Assembly (NCBI RefSeq): GCF_002778285.1
Contig: NZ_NESM01000003.1
Coordinates: forward strand, 372,001 to 436,000
DNA: 64,000 bases
DNA from: Limnohabitans sp. 15K
Lineage (GTDB): Bacteria; Pseudomonadota; Gammaproteobacteria; Burkholderiales; Burkholderiaceae_C
Direction: 5' to 3'
A program made the translations under genes and the position numbers. The notes under the pieces were generated by a model. The model did not search any database. It was not told the origin of the DNA and saw nothing but the letters and a program-made list of their open reading frames with translations. Below are positions 29,483-39,454 of the stretch, one piece after another (position 1 is the first letter of the stretch; each line of letters begins with the position of its first letter).

Positions 29483-31209
29483 GGCTTGAAGTTGAAACGC
29501 TTGAGGGTTTCGAGCAAGGTTTCGTTGTCGGCTTTGAGCAGCAAACCTTCGCGCCAGAGGGTGCCCGCTTCTTTTTGCTGGCCCATCACCCAAAGCACTT
29601 CGCCCAAATGGGCTGCGATTTCAGCATCCGGTTTGGCTTTGTAAGCGGCTCTCAGTATGGCCAACGCTTCGGCTTGTTGGCCAAGGCGAAATTTCGCCCA
29701 GCCCAAGCTGTCTTGGATGTAAGCGTCTTGAGGCGCCAATTGCACCGCTTTTTCGATCAGTTGTAGCGCTTCGTTCAGGCGGATGTTCCGATCCGCCAAG
29801 GAATAACCCAAGGCATTGAAGGCGTGGGCTTCTTGGGGTGCCAGGGCCATCAACTGACGCAGCAGGGCCTCCATTTCGTCGAAGCGCTTGAGTTTTTCGC
29901 AGACGAGGGACAACTCGGTCAACAGTTCGGTGTTGTTCGGTTGTTTGTCCACCGCGGCACGCACCAACACATAGGCTGCTGCCGTGTCGCGGTTTTCACG
30001 CAGCCAAAAGGATTGCGCCAACACTTTGCGCAGCGCTTGCTCTGCATTGGTAGGTTTGACCTGTGCAAGGACTTGACGTGCCTCGTCTAGCCGCCCTTGT
30101 TGGGCCAGCACATCGGCTTGGCGGCTGGCCAGTTTGATGGGGTCCGCCCCAGCGGGCATTTGGGCCAGCCATTGCTGTGCCCGTTCCAGTTGCCCTTTTT
30201 TCTGTGCAATTTGCGCCAGATTCATCAAGGCTTCGGCCAATCCGGCCTGGTGCTCAGGGGTGTTGCTGGGGGTGACCAAACGCACATACTGTTCAAGGCG
30301 TTTTTCGGCCTCTAACAGGTTCGAGCTTTCTTGCAGCACCAAACCATGGATCAGCCAGCCGTCCGCAAACACGGGGTACTTGTCATTGAGTTGCACCAAC
30401 TGCGCCAAGGCATCGGGGATCAGCTGGAGTGACACCAGCGTGCGTGCATAAGCCAAGCGCAAATCGGGTGTGACATCGTTTCTCATGGCCGCATCGACCA
30501 TCGGCTTAAGGCTGTCGGCGTTGACCAGCAAGCTTAGCGCCAATATCAAGGGGCCTGCGGCTTTCGGGTCGGCTGCATGGCCTTGGGTCACCGCTTCAAC
30601 TGCCCGAGAAATTTGGCCTGCATCGCGTCGCATGCGGCCGACGGTGGTCCAGGCGGTCGCCACGGTGGTTTTTTGAGTGAAGGCTTTTGTCAGTGCGCGT
30701 TCAACAGCATCGGCTGCGAGGGCTTGGTCTTTCACCACGCTGAACAAGCGCGGTACCGAGGCGATGGCGCCGGGTTGTTCATCCAAAGGCAGCTCGTTGA
30801 TGGAGACGGCCAAGGCTTTTCCCGCTTCATCGATTCGGTTGAGGGCCAGCAAAATTTGCAAGACATAGCGGCTGGCTTCGGTGGCTGAGGGGATTTCCCT
30901 TTTCCAGGTTTGCGCTGCTTGCAGTGCCGCTTCGCCGGATCGGGCTTGCAAGGCCATGTCCACCGAACGTTGGAACAAGGCTGGGTCGCGGGTTTTGCGG
31001 GCAGCGTCCAGCATGATGGAAAAACCGCTTCCGGTCGAGCCTTGCCGCGTGTTCAATTCTCCCAGCAGAATTTGGTAAAAAAGGGCCGCGTCCAACGCCG
31101 AAGGTTTGGGCGGAGACTCTGCTTTGGGGGCTGTAGGCTGCGCCCAAGCACCGATGGCGAGCGAGGACAAGACGGCAAGTCGGAACCAGAATTTCATGCT
31201 GGACATCAT
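29479..31209 (-). CDS. Exported tetratricopeptide-repeat protein
   Basis: 576-residue protein with a signal peptide (MKFWFRLAVLSSLAIGAWA) followed by an all-helical repeat region; TPR-like units are visible as LVQLNDKYPVFADGW, VLVRAAVDKQPNNTELLTEL, ALIEKAVQL-type repeats with AFNALGYSLADRNIRLNEAL and YIQDSLGWAKFRLGQQAEAL. Usually found upstream of lolB in betaproteobacteria, so a role as periplasmic scaffold in envelope assembly is plausible but unproven. ATG at 31209 has AAGGTGG seven bases upstream. Divergent from mutM. Confidence 0.85.
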   Translation of the reverse strand: MMSSMKFWFRLAVLSSLAIGAWAQPTAPKAESPPKPSALDAALFYQILLGELNTRQGSTGSGFSIMLDAARKTRDPALFQRSVDMALQARSGEAALQAAQTWKREIPSATEASRYVLQILLALNRIDEAGKALAVSINELPLDEQPGAIASVPRLFSVVKDQALAADAVERALTKAFTQKTTVATAWTTVGRMRRDAGQISRAVEAVTQGHAADPKAAGPLILALSLLVNADSLKPMVDAAMRNDVTPDLRLAYARTLVSLQLIPDALAQLVQLNDKYPVFADGWLIHGLVLQESSNLLEAEKRLEQYVRLVTPSNTPEHQAGLAEALMNLAQIAQKKGQLERAQQWLAQMPAGADPIKLASRQADVLAQQGRLDEARQVLAQVKPTNAEQALRKVLAQSFWLRENRDTAAAYVLVRAAVDKQPNNTELLTELSLVCEKLKRFDEMEALLRQLMALAPQEAHAFNALGYSLADRNIRLNEALQLIEKAVQLAPQDAYIQDSLGWAKFRLGQQAEALAILRAAYKAKPDAEIAAHLGEVLWVMGQQKEAGTLWREGLLLKADNETLLETLKRFNFKP

Positions 31210-31273
31210 AATCCAGCCACCTTTTTAACAAGCGCGGCAGAGGCCAATGGCCACCTGTTCGCCGGACCCTTGC

Positions 31274-32089
31274 ATGCCTGAACTCCCGGAAGTTGAAGTC
31301 ACCCGCCGCAGTTTTGCCGACCGCATTGCCTCGGCGCACATTTTGGCGCTGCACATGGGCAAGCCCTTGCGTTGGCCCCTGGGCGTGCCTGCTGCCAACT
31401 TGGTGGGGCGGCAAATCTGGGGTGTGCGCCGACGTGGCAAATACCTGCTGTTGGACCTGGACCAAGGCTTGCTGCTGGTGCATCTGGGCATGTCGGGCAG
31501 CTTGAACTTCGCCCCAGCCCAACCCGAGGCCGGGCCGCACGACCACATGGACTTGGTGACCGACCGGGGCGTGCTTCGCCTGCACGACCCACGCCGCTTC
31601 GGTGCGGTGGTCTGGGCGCCATCCGAAGATTCGCCGCAGGCGCAAAAGCTGCTGGGGCGGCTGGGTGTGGAGCCCTTGAGCGCTCAGTTTGATGTGACCG
31701 CCTTTGCCCAAGCGCTCAAAAAACGCCAATCTGCCATCAAACAGGTGTTGTTGGCAGGTGATGAGGTGGTGGGTGTGGGCAATATTTACGCGTCTGAGGC
31801 TTTGTTCATGGCGGGCATTCGCCCCACCACCAAAGCCGCCCGTCTGTCCAAACCCCGGGTGGCCCGGCTGCATGCGGCCATCGTGCAGGTGCTGACCCGC
31901 GCTGTGGAGCAGGGCGGCAGTTCGCTCAAGGATTTTGTGAATGCCGAAGGACGAACCGGGTATTTCCAGTTGGAGGCGGCGGTTTACGGTCGCGCTGGCG
32001 AACCATGCAGGGTGTGCGCCACACCCATCAAGTCCATGTTGCAAGGCCAGCGCACCACCTTTTACTGCTCGATATGCCAGAAACCCTGA
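31274..32089 (+). CDS. mutM: Formamidopyrimidine-DNA glycosylase
   Basis: Removes 8-oxoguanine and formamidopyrimidines from DNA and cuts the abasic site. 271 residues. The N-terminal MPELPEVE supplies the catalytic Pro 2 and Glu 3; the helix-two-turn-helix [22 protein letters not shown] and the C-terminal zinc finger (C-x2-C near 243, C-x2-C in YCSICQ) are present. ATG at 31274 is fixed by the invariant Pro 2. Overlaps the mutY start by one base, forming a DNA-oxidation repair pair. Confidence 0.97.
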   Translation: MPELPEVEVTRRSFADRIASAHILALHMGKPLRWPLGVPAANLVGRQIWGVRRRGKYLLLDLDQGLLLVHLGMSGSLNFAPAQPEAGPHDHMDLVTDRGVLRLHDPRRFGAVVWAPSEDSPQAQKLLGRLGVEPLSAQFDVTAFAQALKKRQSAIKQVLLAGDEVVGVGNIYASEALFMAGIRPTTKAARLSKPRVARLHAAIVQVLTRAVEQGGSSLKDFVNAEGRTGYFQLEAAVYGRAGEPCRVCATPIKSMLQGQRTTFYCSICQKP

Positions 32090-33117
32090 TGAACTTGCCT
32101 GATGGTTTTGCCCGGCGCATGGTGGATTGGCAGCTTTTGCATGGTCGCCAAAGCCTGCCCTGGCAAAACACCCAAGACCCCTACCGTGTCTGGTTGTCCG
32201 AGATCATGCTGCAGCAAACGCAGGTGACTACCGTGCTCGATTACTTTCCCCGGTTTTTGGGGCGTTTTCCGGATGTGGCCGCTTTGGCTGCTGCGCCGCA
32301 AGACGATGTGCTGGCGCTGTGGAGCGGCTTGGGCTATTACAGCCGCGCCCGCAACCTGCACAAATGTGCCCAAGAGGTGATGGGGCGTTTTGGCGGGGTC
32401 TTTCCGCGTCGTGCTGAAGACCTGCAAACCTTGCCTGGCATTGGCCGATCGACGGCCGCAGCCATTGCAGCGTTTTGCTTTCAGGAGCGCTCAGCGATTT
32501 TGGACGGCAATGTGAAACGGGTGTTGACCCGCGTGCTGGGCTATGGCGCTGACATGGCGGTGGCCAAGAATGAAAAAGCACTTTGGGCGTTGGCGCAAGA
32601 CCTTTTGCCCGAGCAAGCCGCAGACATGCCGCGCTACACCCAAGCCCTGATGGACTTGGGGGCCACGGTGTGTTTGCCGCGCAAAGCCCAGTGTGAGGCC
32701 TGCCCAGTCAGCTTGGTGTGCCGAGCGAAAGCGCAAGGCGAACCGCTGGCCTATCCCGTCAAAACCCGCAAACTCAAGCGCAGCAGCGCCACGTTGTGGC
32801 TGTTGTGGGCCGTCAATGCCCAAGGTCAGGTGTGGCTGCAAAAACGGCCAGAAAAGGGCATTTGGGCGGGGCTGTTCAGCTTGCCGGTGTTTGAGTCTGA
32901 ATCTGATTTGTTGGCCGCTTGGCCTGAGGGCGCTGAGCCGCAATACATCCCGCCCTGGAAGCATGTGTTGACACACCGGGATTTGCACTTGCACCCGGTG
33001 CGCATGCTGGGGTCTGGGCAGTCAGGCCCGGCCAGTGAGGGTCAGTGGGTGGATGCCCAGGTGTGGCCGGGAATGGGCTTGCCTGCACCAATCAGGCTTT
33101 TGCTGGCTGGCGAATGA
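32089..33117 (+). CDS. mutY: A/G-specific adenine glycosylase
   Basis: Removes adenine mispaired with 8-oxoguanine. 342 residues. Catalytic Glu 38 in SEIMLQQTQV, Asp 139 in ILDGNVKRVLTR, helix-hairpin-helix LPGIGRSTAAAI, and the 4Fe-4S ligands Cys 195, 202, 205 and 211 (C-x6-C-x2-C-x5-C). A C-terminal MutT-like domain (about 230-340) recognises the oxidised base. ATG at 32089 is chosen (TGATG junction with mutM); ATG at 32074 is possible and would overlap mutM by 16 bases. Confidence 0.96.
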   Translation: MNLPDGFARRMVDWQLLHGRQSLPWQNTQDPYRVWLSEIMLQQTQVTTVLDYFPRFLGRFPDVAALAAAPQDDVLALWSGLGYYSRARNLHKCAQEVMGRFGGVFPRRAEDLQTLPGIGRSTAAAIAAFCFQERSAILDGNVKRVLTRVLGYGADMAVAKNEKALWALAQDLLPEQAADMPRYTQALMDLGATVCLPRKAQCEACPVSLVCRAKAQGEPLAYPVKTRKLKRSSATLWLLWAVNAQGQVWLQKRPEKGIWAGLFSLPVFESESDLLAAWPEGAEPQYIPPWKHVLTHRDLHLHPVRMLGSGQSGPASEGQWVDAQVWPGMGLPAPIRLLLAGE

Positions 33118-33179
33118 AAAAAAATGGATCCCAAATCAAGTGCGGGATGACCTTTGCAGTTCGGGATGTCGTGGACCGC

Positions 33180-34037
33180 TCAGATGGCGTCAAGTTCGCG
33201 GTGCCGCTTGAGCGTGAGCCAACGTGCACCAAAGCTTTGTGCCAGTTGCTCCACCATGAACACCGAGCGGTGTTGCCCCCCGGTGCAGCCGATGGCCACG
33301 GTAACGTAGCTGCGGTGGTCGCGCTCGATGGCTGGGATCCAGTGTTTTAAGAACCCTTCGATTTGCAGCTGCATCTGCACGAACTCTTCCGATTGCCGAA
33401 GGTAAGCTTGTACGGGCTCGTCTCTGCCCGTCAGTGGGCGCAAAGCGCTTTCGTAATGGGGGTTGGGCAACATGCGCACGTCAAACACATAGTCGGCATC
33501 GGTAGGGATGCCGCGCTTGAAGCCAAACGATTCGAACACCAGCGTCAATTGGGCCCGTGGCGCACTGACCAAAGTTTTGATGTAAGTTTGAAGCTGTGCC
33601 GAGCGCAGCAAACTGGTGTCGATGACGTGGGCACGATCGCGCAAATCTGCCAGCAGTTCACGTTCAAAACCAATGGCTTCAATCAACGCTTTGTCGCTTT
33701 GGGGCTTGTCGCCGCCCGACAAGGGGTGTTTGCGTCGCGATTCTGAATAACGCCGCTGCAGGGTGTCGGAGTTCGCATCCAGAAAGACCGATTTGACTGA
33801 CATGCCCATGTCACGCAGCAAACTCATTTGCTCGGGCATGAGGTGCAGCGAGTTGGCGCTGCGCACATCGATCGCAATGGCCAAGCGTTGTTCTTGGTGT
33901 TGCTCTTCGAGTTTGACGAAGGGAATCAACAATTCCGGGGGCAGATTGTCGACGCAGTAATAGCCCGCGTCCTCCAGCGCGTGCAGCGCCACCGATTTGC
34001 CGGAGCCGGACATGCCGGTGATCAGAATGATGTCCAT
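33180..34037 (-). CDS. rapZ: RNase adapter protein RapZ
   Basis: P-loop protein of 285 residues; in enterobacteria it binds GlmZ/GlmY small RNAs and controls glucosamine-6-phosphate synthesis. Walker A GMSGSGKS at 8-15, then [42 protein letters not shown], and [23 protein letters not shown] with CTGGQHRSV near the C-terminus. All conserved segments are present. Whether it acts through small RNAs in betaproteobacteria is unknown. It is followed on the upstream side by recN, two bases away. Confidence 0.94.
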   Translation of the reverse strand: MDIILITGMSGSGKSVALHALEDAGYYCVDNLPPELLIPFVKLEEQHQEQRLAIAIDVRSANSLHLMPEQMSLLRDMGMSVKSVFLDANSDTLQRRYSESRRKHPLSGGDKPQSDKALIEAIGFERELLADLRDRAHVIDTSLLRSAQLQTYIKTLVSAPRAQLTLVFESFGFKRGIPTDADYVFDVRMLPNPHYESALRPLTGRDEPVQAYLRQSEEFVQMQLQIEGFLKHWIPAIERDHRSYVTVAIGCTGGQHRSVFMVEQLAQSFGARWLTLKRHRELDAI

Positions 34038-34039
34038 GC

Positions 34040-35737
34040 TCAGCTTTGTGCGGCTTTGCGGCCAGAGGGTTGGGGTGAGGGCTTTGGGGGTGGAGTGCCC
34101 AGCATTTCTCGGGCGTGGGCCAAGGTGGTGGCGGACAGCTTTTCACCGCCCAGCATGCGGGCGATTTCGCTCACACGTTCTTCGCCGTTCACCCCGCAAA
34201 CTTGGCTGCTGATCTGCCCTTTGACCGCCGCCTTGCTGACCAGCAAGTGGTGGTCTGCACAGGCAGCCACTTGGGGCAAGTGGGTCACGGCCAACACTTG
34301 GCGGTGTTGGCCCAGCTGTTTCATGAGGCGCCCCACGGTTTCGGCCACGGCACCACCGACACCCGAGTCGACCTCGTCAAAAATCAAGGTGCCGGCTTCG
34401 CCCAGTTCGCTGGTGGTCACGGCGATGGCCAGCGCGATGCGCGAGAGTTCGCCCCCCGAGGCGACTTTGCCGACGGGCTTGGGTGTGCTGCCTTCGTGGC
34501 CCGCGACCAGAAAACCGACTTCTTCCAGGCCATGCTGAGCGGGTGCGTCGAGGGTTTGCAGTTGCACTTCAAAACGGCCGCCTTTCATGCCCAACTGCTG
34601 CATGGCGCTGCTGACCGCTTGGGCCAGGGGTTTGGCCGCTTGCTGGCGTTGGCGAGAGACAGCTTTAGCCGCTTGTGTGAAGGCGGTTTGTGCGGTTTGT
34701 GCGGCTTTTTGCAAGGCTTCCAGATCGCCCGCAGCATCGAGTTGTGCCAATTCTTGACGCCAAGTTTGCAAGGCCAAAGGCAGATCGGCGGGTGTTTTTT
34801 TGTAACGACGGGCCAGTGACAACCAAAGCCCCATGCGTTCGTCGAGCCTGCCCAGCTGCGCGGGGTCCAAGTCGGTTTTTCGCAAATAGGTGTGCAGGCT
34901 GTGGGCCACATCTTCGGCTTGGGCCTGGGCCGAAGTCAGCACCTCAGCCAAAGCGTTGAATTCGGGCTCAAACTGCCCCAGCGACTGCAGGGTTTGGATG
35001 GCGCGGGACAACTGGCGCAAAACCCCTCCATCGTCTTCGCCTTCTAGCAAAACAGTGCTCTGATTGGCCCCATCAATCAGGGCTTGCGCGTTGGCCAAAC
35101 GGCTGTGCTGGGTGCTCAGCTCTTGCCATTCGTCCACTTGTGGATTGAGCTTGTCCAGTTCGCCGATTTGCCAAGCCAGTCGCTCACGTTCGTTGGCCAG
35201 TGTGCTTTGGGCTTTTTCTGCTTCGGCTAATGTCTGCAGAGCTTGTCGCCAGGTTTGCCAAGTGGCTTTCAATGGGCGGGTGTCGATGCCCGCATAGGCA
35301 TCAAGCAAGCCGCGAACCGCGTCTGGCCTGGTCAGGCTCTGCCAAGCGTGTTGGCCGTGGATGTCCAGCAGTTGCTCGCCCAGTTCGCGCAGTTGCGTGG
35401 CCGTGGCCGGGCTGCCGTTGATCCAGGCGCGGCTTTTGCCGGTGGTGTCTACTGTGCGGCGCAGCAGCAAGGCGGTATCGGTTTCAAAACCAGCCTTTTC
35501 AAGCCAGGTCTGAATGGCGGGTGTGGGATCGAATTCGGCACACACTTCGCATCGGCTCGCCCCTTCACGCACCACGCCAGATTCGGCACGGGCCCCAAGC
35601 GCCAGTTGTAAAGCGTCAATCAGGATGGATTTGCCGGCACCGGTTTCGCCTGTCAAGACGCTGAAACCTTGCGCCAGGTCCAGTTCGAGGGTTTGCACGA
35701 TCACAAAGTCGCGCAGGGTGATGTGCGTCAACGCCAT
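34040..35737 (-). CDS. recN: DNA repair protein RecN
   Basis: SMC-like ATPase involved in double-strand break repair, 565 residues. Walker [13 protein letters not shown] at 30-41, a central coiled-coil region (about 150-370, Ala/Gln/Leu-rich), and the signature and Walker B parts [12 protein letters not shown] and [16 protein letters not shown] near the C-terminus. A Pro/Lys-rich tail ends the protein. It lies between nadK and rapZ on the minus strand; the nadK-recN pair is common in proteobacteria. Confidence 0.96.
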   Translation of the reverse strand: MALTHITLRDFVIVQTLELDLAQGFSVLTGETGAGKSILIDALQLALGARAESGVVREGASRCEVCAEFDPTPAIQTWLEKAGFETDTALLLRRTVDTTGKSRAWINGSPATATQLRELGEQLLDIHGQHAWQSLTRPDAVRGLLDAYAGIDTRPLKATWQTWRQALQTLAEAEKAQSTLANERERLAWQIGELDKLNPQVDEWQELSTQHSRLANAQALIDGANQSTVLLEGEDDGGVLRQLSRAIQTLQSLGQFEPEFNALAEVLTSAQAQAEDVAHSLHTYLRKTDLDPAQLGRLDERMGLWLSLARRYKKTPADLPLALQTWRQELAQLDAAGDLEALQKAAQTAQTAFTQAAKAVSRQRQQAAKPLAQAVSSAMQQLGMKGGRFEVQLQTLDAPAQHGLEEVGFLVAGHEGSTPKPVGKVASGGELSRIALAIAVTTSELGEAGTLIFDEVDSGVGGAVAETVGRLMKQLGQHRQVLAVTHLPQVAACADHHLLVSKAAVKGQISSQVCGVNGEERVSEIARMLGGEKLSATTLAHAREMLGTPPPKPSPQPSGRKAAQS

Positions 35738-35740
35738 GGC

Positions 35741-36634
35741 TCAATCGCCCCCATTCCAGTGCATTTTTTTGCGCAAGGTGTCGAAGTAATTCCAACCAGC
35801 GGGATGTAAAAAACGCACCGTGTGTTCGGAGCGATTGACCACGATGCGGTCGCCCAAAATCAGGTCGGCCAGTGATTGCATGTCAAAGTTGGCGCTGACA
35901 TAACGTCCTGCCACGATCTCGATGCTGATCTCGGACGATTCAGGCAAGACAATCGGGCGGTTGGACAAAGTGTGCGGTGCGATGGGGGCCATCACCCAAC
36001 CACCAATGGAGGGGTGCATCAGCGGCCCACCGACCGACAGCGAATAAGCGGTGGAGCCAGTGGGCGTGGCAATGATCAAGCCGTCGGCGCGTTGGTTGGA
36101 CACAAAATGACCGTCGACCTCGACCCGCAGCTCCACCATGCCCGAGGTGCCGCCTCGGTTGACCACCACATCGTTCATGGCCAATGCGTTGAACACGCTG
36201 CGTTGGTCCCGCATGACGTGGGCTTGCAGCAAACTGCGGTCTTCTGTTTGGTAGTGGCCCTGAAGCATGGGCAACAACACATCTTGGTAGCTTTGCAGCG
36301 GGATATCGGTGATGAAGCCCAGTCGCCCCTGGTTGATGCCCATGAGTGGCAAATTGAAACGGGCCATCTGGCGGCCAATGCCCAGCATGGTGCCGTCGCC
36401 GCCAATGACCAAACCCAGATCGCATTGCGTGCCAATGTCGTCCATGTCCAGCATGGGGTATTGGTTCAAACCGGTGTGCATGGCGGTTTCTCGGTCCAGC
36501 ACCACTTCGCAGCCTTGTCGGGTCAAGAACTGTGCGACGTCGTCCAAAGCCCGACGGGAACTCTCCAACGCCCCACCATGCGCGGTGGTGTGGTACTTGC
36601 CAAAGAGTGCAACGTAACGGAACTTGGATGTCAT
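35741..36634 (-). CDS. nadK: NAD kinase
   Basis: Phosphorylates NAD to NADP. 297 residues. GGDGTML at 78-84 is the diphosphate-binding and catalytic motif (Asp in GGDG), followed by [27 protein letters not shown] and [14 protein letters not shown]. It stands three bases upstream of recN and is divergent from hrcA, with only 28 bases between the two start codons. This hrcA-nadK-recN layout is usual for betaproteobacteria. Confidence 0.97.
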   Translation of the reverse strand: MTSKFRYVALFGKYHTTAHGGALESSRRALDDVAQFLTRQGCEVVLDRETAMHTGLNQYPMLDMDDIGTQCDLGLVIGGDGTMLGIGRQMARFNLPLMGINQGRLGFITDIPLQSYQDVLLPMLQGHYQTEDRSLLQAHVMRDQRSVFNALAMNDVVVNRGGTSGMVELRVEVDGHFVSNQRADGLIIATPTGSTAYSLSVGGPLMHPSIGGWVMAPIAPHTLSNRPIVLPESSEISIEIVAGRYVSANFDMQSLADLILGDRIVVNRSEHTVRFLHPAGWNYFDTLRKKMHWNGGD

Positions 36635-36662
36635 CTCTAAATTACATCATTAAAATGACCAA
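36635..36662 (+). promoter_or_regulatory. hrcA/nadK intergenic region with a -10-like box
   Basis: Only 28 bases separate the start codons of nadK and hrcA. TAAAAT at 36651-36656 is a -10 candidate for hrcA, ending six bases before its ATG. No CIRCE inverted repeat (TTAGCACTC-type) is visible here. Confidence 0.35.
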
Positions 36663-37667
36663 ATGCTAGATGATCGTGCCAAGTTATTGCTCAAAGCGCT
36701 GGTGGAGCGTTATATCGCGGATGGCCAACCCGTTGGCTCTCGCACGCTCTCCAAAGCCTCGGGCCTGGACCTCTCGCCTGCCACCATTCGAAACGTCATG
36801 TCCGACCTGGAAGAGTTGGGCCTGATCGCCAGCCCCCACACCTCGGCCGGCCGCATCCCGACCAGCCGTGGCTACCGCCTGTTTGTGGACACCATGCTCA
36901 CGGTGCAACGCGATGGCTTCGAGACCCCCGCCCTGATTCCTGACCAGCCGCAAAAGGTGATTGCCAGTGCGGCCAACTTGCTCTCTAACCTGTCGCATTT
37001 TGTGGGCGTGGTCATGACGCCGCGCAGGCCTTCGGTGTTCCGGCACATCGAATTTTTACGTTTGTCTGAGCGGCGTTTGCTGGTCATCATCGTTTCGCCA
37101 GAAGGTGACGTGCAAAACCGCATCCTGTTCACCGAGACCGATTACTCGCAAAGCCAGCTGATTGAGACCTCTAATTTCTTGAACACCCATTACGCGGGCA
37201 TGGCCATCGAGCAGGTTCGCAGCCGGGTGCAGCAAGAGCTGGTCAGCCTGCAAAGCGAAATCGCCACGCTCATGCAGGCAGCGGTTCAGGTCAGCACCGA
37301 GGCGCTGGCCGATGACCAAAACGAGGTGGTGATTGCAGGCGAGCGCAACTTGCTGTCGGTGAGCGATTTCTCCAGCGACATGGGCCATCTGCGGCGGGCT
37401 TTTGACCTGTTTGAGCAAAAAACCCAGCTCATGCGCTTGCTGGACGTCTCGAGCCAGGCAGAAGGTGTGCGCATCTATATTGGCGGCGAAAGCCAGATCG
37501 TGCCGATGCAAGAGTTGTCGGTGGTCAGTTCGCCTTATGAGGTGGATGGTCAGATCGTGGGCACCCTAGGTGTGATTGGCCCGACCCGCATGCCCTACGA
37601 CCGGATGATCCAGATCGTCAACATCACCTCGCGCTTGGTCAGCAACGCGCTGAGCCAGTCCAAATAA
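36663..37667 (+). CDS. hrcA: Heat-inducible transcription repressor HrcA
   Basis: Repressor of the groE and dnaK heat-shock operons, binding CIRCE elements. 334 residues. N-terminal winged helix ([28 protein letters not shown], then [23 protein letters not shown] and [20 protein letters not shown]), a GAF-like middle and a C-terminal dimerisation part ([30 protein letters not shown]). Divergent from nadK. The start has no obvious ribosome site. Confidence 0.96.
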   Translation: MLDDRAKLLLKALVERYIADGQPVGSRTLSKASGLDLSPATIRNVMSDLEELGLIASPHTSAGRIPTSRGYRLFVDTMLTVQRDGFETPALIPDQPQKVIASAANLLSNLSHFVGVVMTPRRPSVFRHIEFLRLSERRLLVIIVSPEGDVQNRILFTETDYSQSQLIETSNFLNTHYAGMAIEQVRSRVQQELVSLQSEIATLMQAAVQVSTEALADDQNEVVIAGERNLLSVSDFSSDMGHLRRAFDLFEQKTQLMRLLDVSSQAEGVRIYIGGESQIVPMQELSVVSSPYEVDGQIVGTLGVIGPTRMPYDRMIQIVNITSRLVSNALSQSK

Positions 37668-37702
37668 GCCGTTTCCGGGCCACTACAATCATGGCTTCGG
37701 TG

Positions 37703-37779
37703 GGGGCGTTAGCTCAGTTGGTTAGAGCAGAGGACTCATAATCCTTTGGTCCACGGTTCAAGTCCGTGACGCCCTACCA
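37703..37779 (+). tRNA. tRNA-Met (CAT)
   Basis: Seventy-seven bases with encoded CCA at 37777-37779. Seven-pair acceptor stem, anticodon loop CTCATAA with anticodon CAT. Most likely elongator tRNA-Met; a lysidine-modified tRNA-Ile2 has the same genomic anticodon and cannot be fully excluded by eye. A TACAAT at 37684-37689 stands 13 bases upstream as a -10 candidate. Confidence 0.9.
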
Positions 37780-37791
37780 TTTCAATACTTC

Positions 37792-37828
37792 AAGTCACTT
37801 TGCAAGGCGTTGCAAAGTGACTTTTTTC
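37792..37828 (+). terminator. Terminator after tRNA-Met
   Basis: A perfect 14-base-pair stem (37792-37805 with 37810-37823), GGCG loop, and T-run from 37822 to 37827. It marks the boundary between the core genes and the accessory island. Confidence 0.9.
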
Positions 37829-37866
37829 TTATGTGCTTCAAGACAGGATAGAGGTTTTAAACCCAT

Positions 37867-38472
37867 TCATCTTTCCAGCGGCAAACCTTTTAGCCAGTTG
37901 TCGCCACGCCGGTAAAGTTCTTGAACAACATCACCCTTGAGCATGGGCATGTCCATTTTCACGGTGTAGCCAATGCGTGTTTGGATATAGGCCAAGTGCC
38001 GATAGCCCTCCGGAAAATGAGACAAGGCTTCGGCGTCTAACTTGAGAACGGCCGATGGATCAACGGGATCGATCCGGTCTTTTTCGTAAATGGGCTGGCG
38101 GTGAACCAAGCCCCATTGGCCATTGCGCTCTTCAAAGAAGTCGTAAAAACGACCAGTGCAAACCACATCGCACAACACACCTTCCACCATGCCGCGCTGA
38201 GAAATGGTCATTTTTGTTTGAGAGATGGCGCGAGTCCCTTGGACTTCAATGGCGGAGCCACCCAAGAAGTGCAAAATGCTGACGCCCTTGTTCCAGCCCT
38301 CAATGGTTACCTTGATGAACTCTTCGAAGGGGCCCTGAAACCAGGTGGCCATCATCACGCCATCGTGGTGCCAGACGGTGCGAAACTTGTCCCAAAGTCC
38401 TGCATCGCGCCAGACGGCCCAGTTTTCGACCAACTGCCTGATGCGCAACTGCTGTGTCATGTCATGTGTCAT
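37867..38472 (-). CDS. NTF2/SnoaL-like protein (copy 1)
   Basis: 201-residue protein of the nuclear transport factor 2-like superfamily. Pattern: LRIRQLVENWAVWRDAGLWDKF, then HHDGVMMATWFQGPFEEFI, GGSAIEVQGTRAISQTKMTI and GRFYDFFEERNGQWGLVHRQPIYEKD. It is clearly a paralog of the protein at 42704-43300, sharing the framework V-x2-W-x3-RDAG-x-WDK and DG-x-M-x-ATWF-x-G-x-FE-x-FI. NTF2-like proteins include small subunits of ring-hydroxylating oxygenases, dehydratases and isomerases; none can be chosen here. ATG at 38472 is used; 38460 is possible. It ends the minus-strand row that starts at 45194. Confidence 0.75.
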   Translation of the reverse strand: MTHDMTQQLRIRQLVENWAVWRDAGLWDKFRTVWHHDGVMMATWFQGPFEEFIKVTIEGWNKGVSILHFLGGSAIEVQGTRAISQTKMTISQRGMVEGVLCDVVCTGRFYDFFEERNGQWGLVHRQPIYEKDRIDPVDPSAVLKLDAEALSHFPEGYRHLAYIQTRIGYTVKMDMPMLKGDVVQELYRRGDNWLKGLPLER

Positions 38473-38488
38473 TTTTTTAGTCTCGTGT

Positions 38489-39454
38489 TTATTCAAGTTC
38501 AATTTTTTTGTCTTGAATCACTTTTTTCAAGTTGCGCATGTCTCGCTCAACACGCGTTTTGAATTCATTCGGCGAACTGGCTTGGGGCGAGCCTCCAAAT
38601 GAGATGAGTTTTTGCTTGACGTCCTCTTGGTTGAGAACGGCACGGATTTCTTTGTTCAGGCGATCAACCAATTCGGGCGGTGTCGTGGCAGGCGCAGCAA
38701 TGCCCAGCCAAGATTCAAACACCACCCCAGGGTATTGATCGGCAATGGCGGGTACACCCGACACAGGGCTCGCGCCCGGTGGAGAGGTGACCGCAATGGC
38801 CCTGACGCGCTGGTCTTTCAACAATGAAGCGGTCAAGGTCATGGTGTCCACCATCACATCCAGGCGCCCAGCCAGCAACTCCGTCAAAGGGCCAGTTCCG
38901 CCCTTGAAAGGAATGTGTGTCACTTGCACATTGGCATCACCGAATGCCCACTCGGCTGCGAGGTGCATGGCCGTGCCAATGCCAACAGAAGAATAGGTGT
39001 ACTTGTTGGGTTCTGCTTTGGCTTTTTGAATCAAGTCAGCATAAGACCTGATCGGCGAGTTGGGCGCGACTGTGAAGGCCAGAGGGTAAGTGGTGACGGT
39101 GCTGACCCATGCCAAATCCTTGATGGGATCAAAAGGCAGTGATTTTTTCATGGCCGCGCCGCTGGCGTGGCCACTCGGAACCAAGAGAAGGGTGTAACCA
39201 TCGCCCGCTGAACGAACCAACATTTCTGTGGCGATGTTGCCACCCGCCCCAGGTTTGTTGTCCACCACCACGTTTTGTCCGAGGCGATCGCCCAATGACT
39301 TGGCAACCAGTCGGGCCACGATGTCCGATCCACCCCCTGCTGGGAAACCCAGCAAAAGGCGAATAGGCTTTTGGGGCCAGTTGTCTTGCGCGCTGGCCAT
39401 GGGCATGAAGCCAACGGCCAGGCAAAGTGCGAGCAAGCGTTTCCAGGGTGTCAT
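38489..39454 (-). CDS. Bug/TctC family periplasmic binding protein (1 of 4)
   Basis: 321-residue periplasmic solute-binding protein of the tripartite tricarboxylate (Bug) family. Signal peptide (KRLLALCLAVGFMPMASAQ), then WPQKPIRLLLGFPAGGGSDIVARLVAKSL and VVVDNKPGAGGNIATEMLVRSAGDGYTLLL, the standard ligand-loop motifs. Usually binds carboxylates, amides or aromatic acids. No TctA/TctB membrane subunits are near, as is common for Bug proteins of Burkholderiales. Its ATG overlaps the stop of the fumarylacetoacetate hydrolase-family gene (ATGA), so both belong to one operon. Confidence 0.92.
   Translation of the reverse strand: MTPWKRLLALCLAVGFMPMASAQDNWPQKPIRLLLGFPAGGGSDIVARLVAKSLGDRLGQNVVVDNKPGAGGNIATEMLVRSAGDGYTLLLVPSGHASGAAMKKSLPFDPIKDLAWVSTVTTYPLAFTVAPNSPIRSYADLIQKAKAEPNKYTYSSVGIGTAMHLAAEWAFGDANVQVTHIPFKGGTGPLTELLAGRLDVMVDTMTLTASLLKDQRVRAIAVTSPPGASPVSGVPAIADQYPGVVFESWLGIAAPATTPPELVDRLNKEIRAVLNQEDVKQKLISFGGSPQASSPNEFKTRVERDMRNLKKVIQDKKIELE

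Noticed and set aside
30827..32044. Open frame of about 400 codons on the minus strand over mutM and the TPR gene start
   Set aside because: Overlaps two genuine genes and reads as low-complexity His/Gly/Arg sequence.
36635..36662. CIRCE element before hrcA
   Set aside because: The 28-base gap has no TTAGCACTC/GAGTGCTAA-type inverted repeat.
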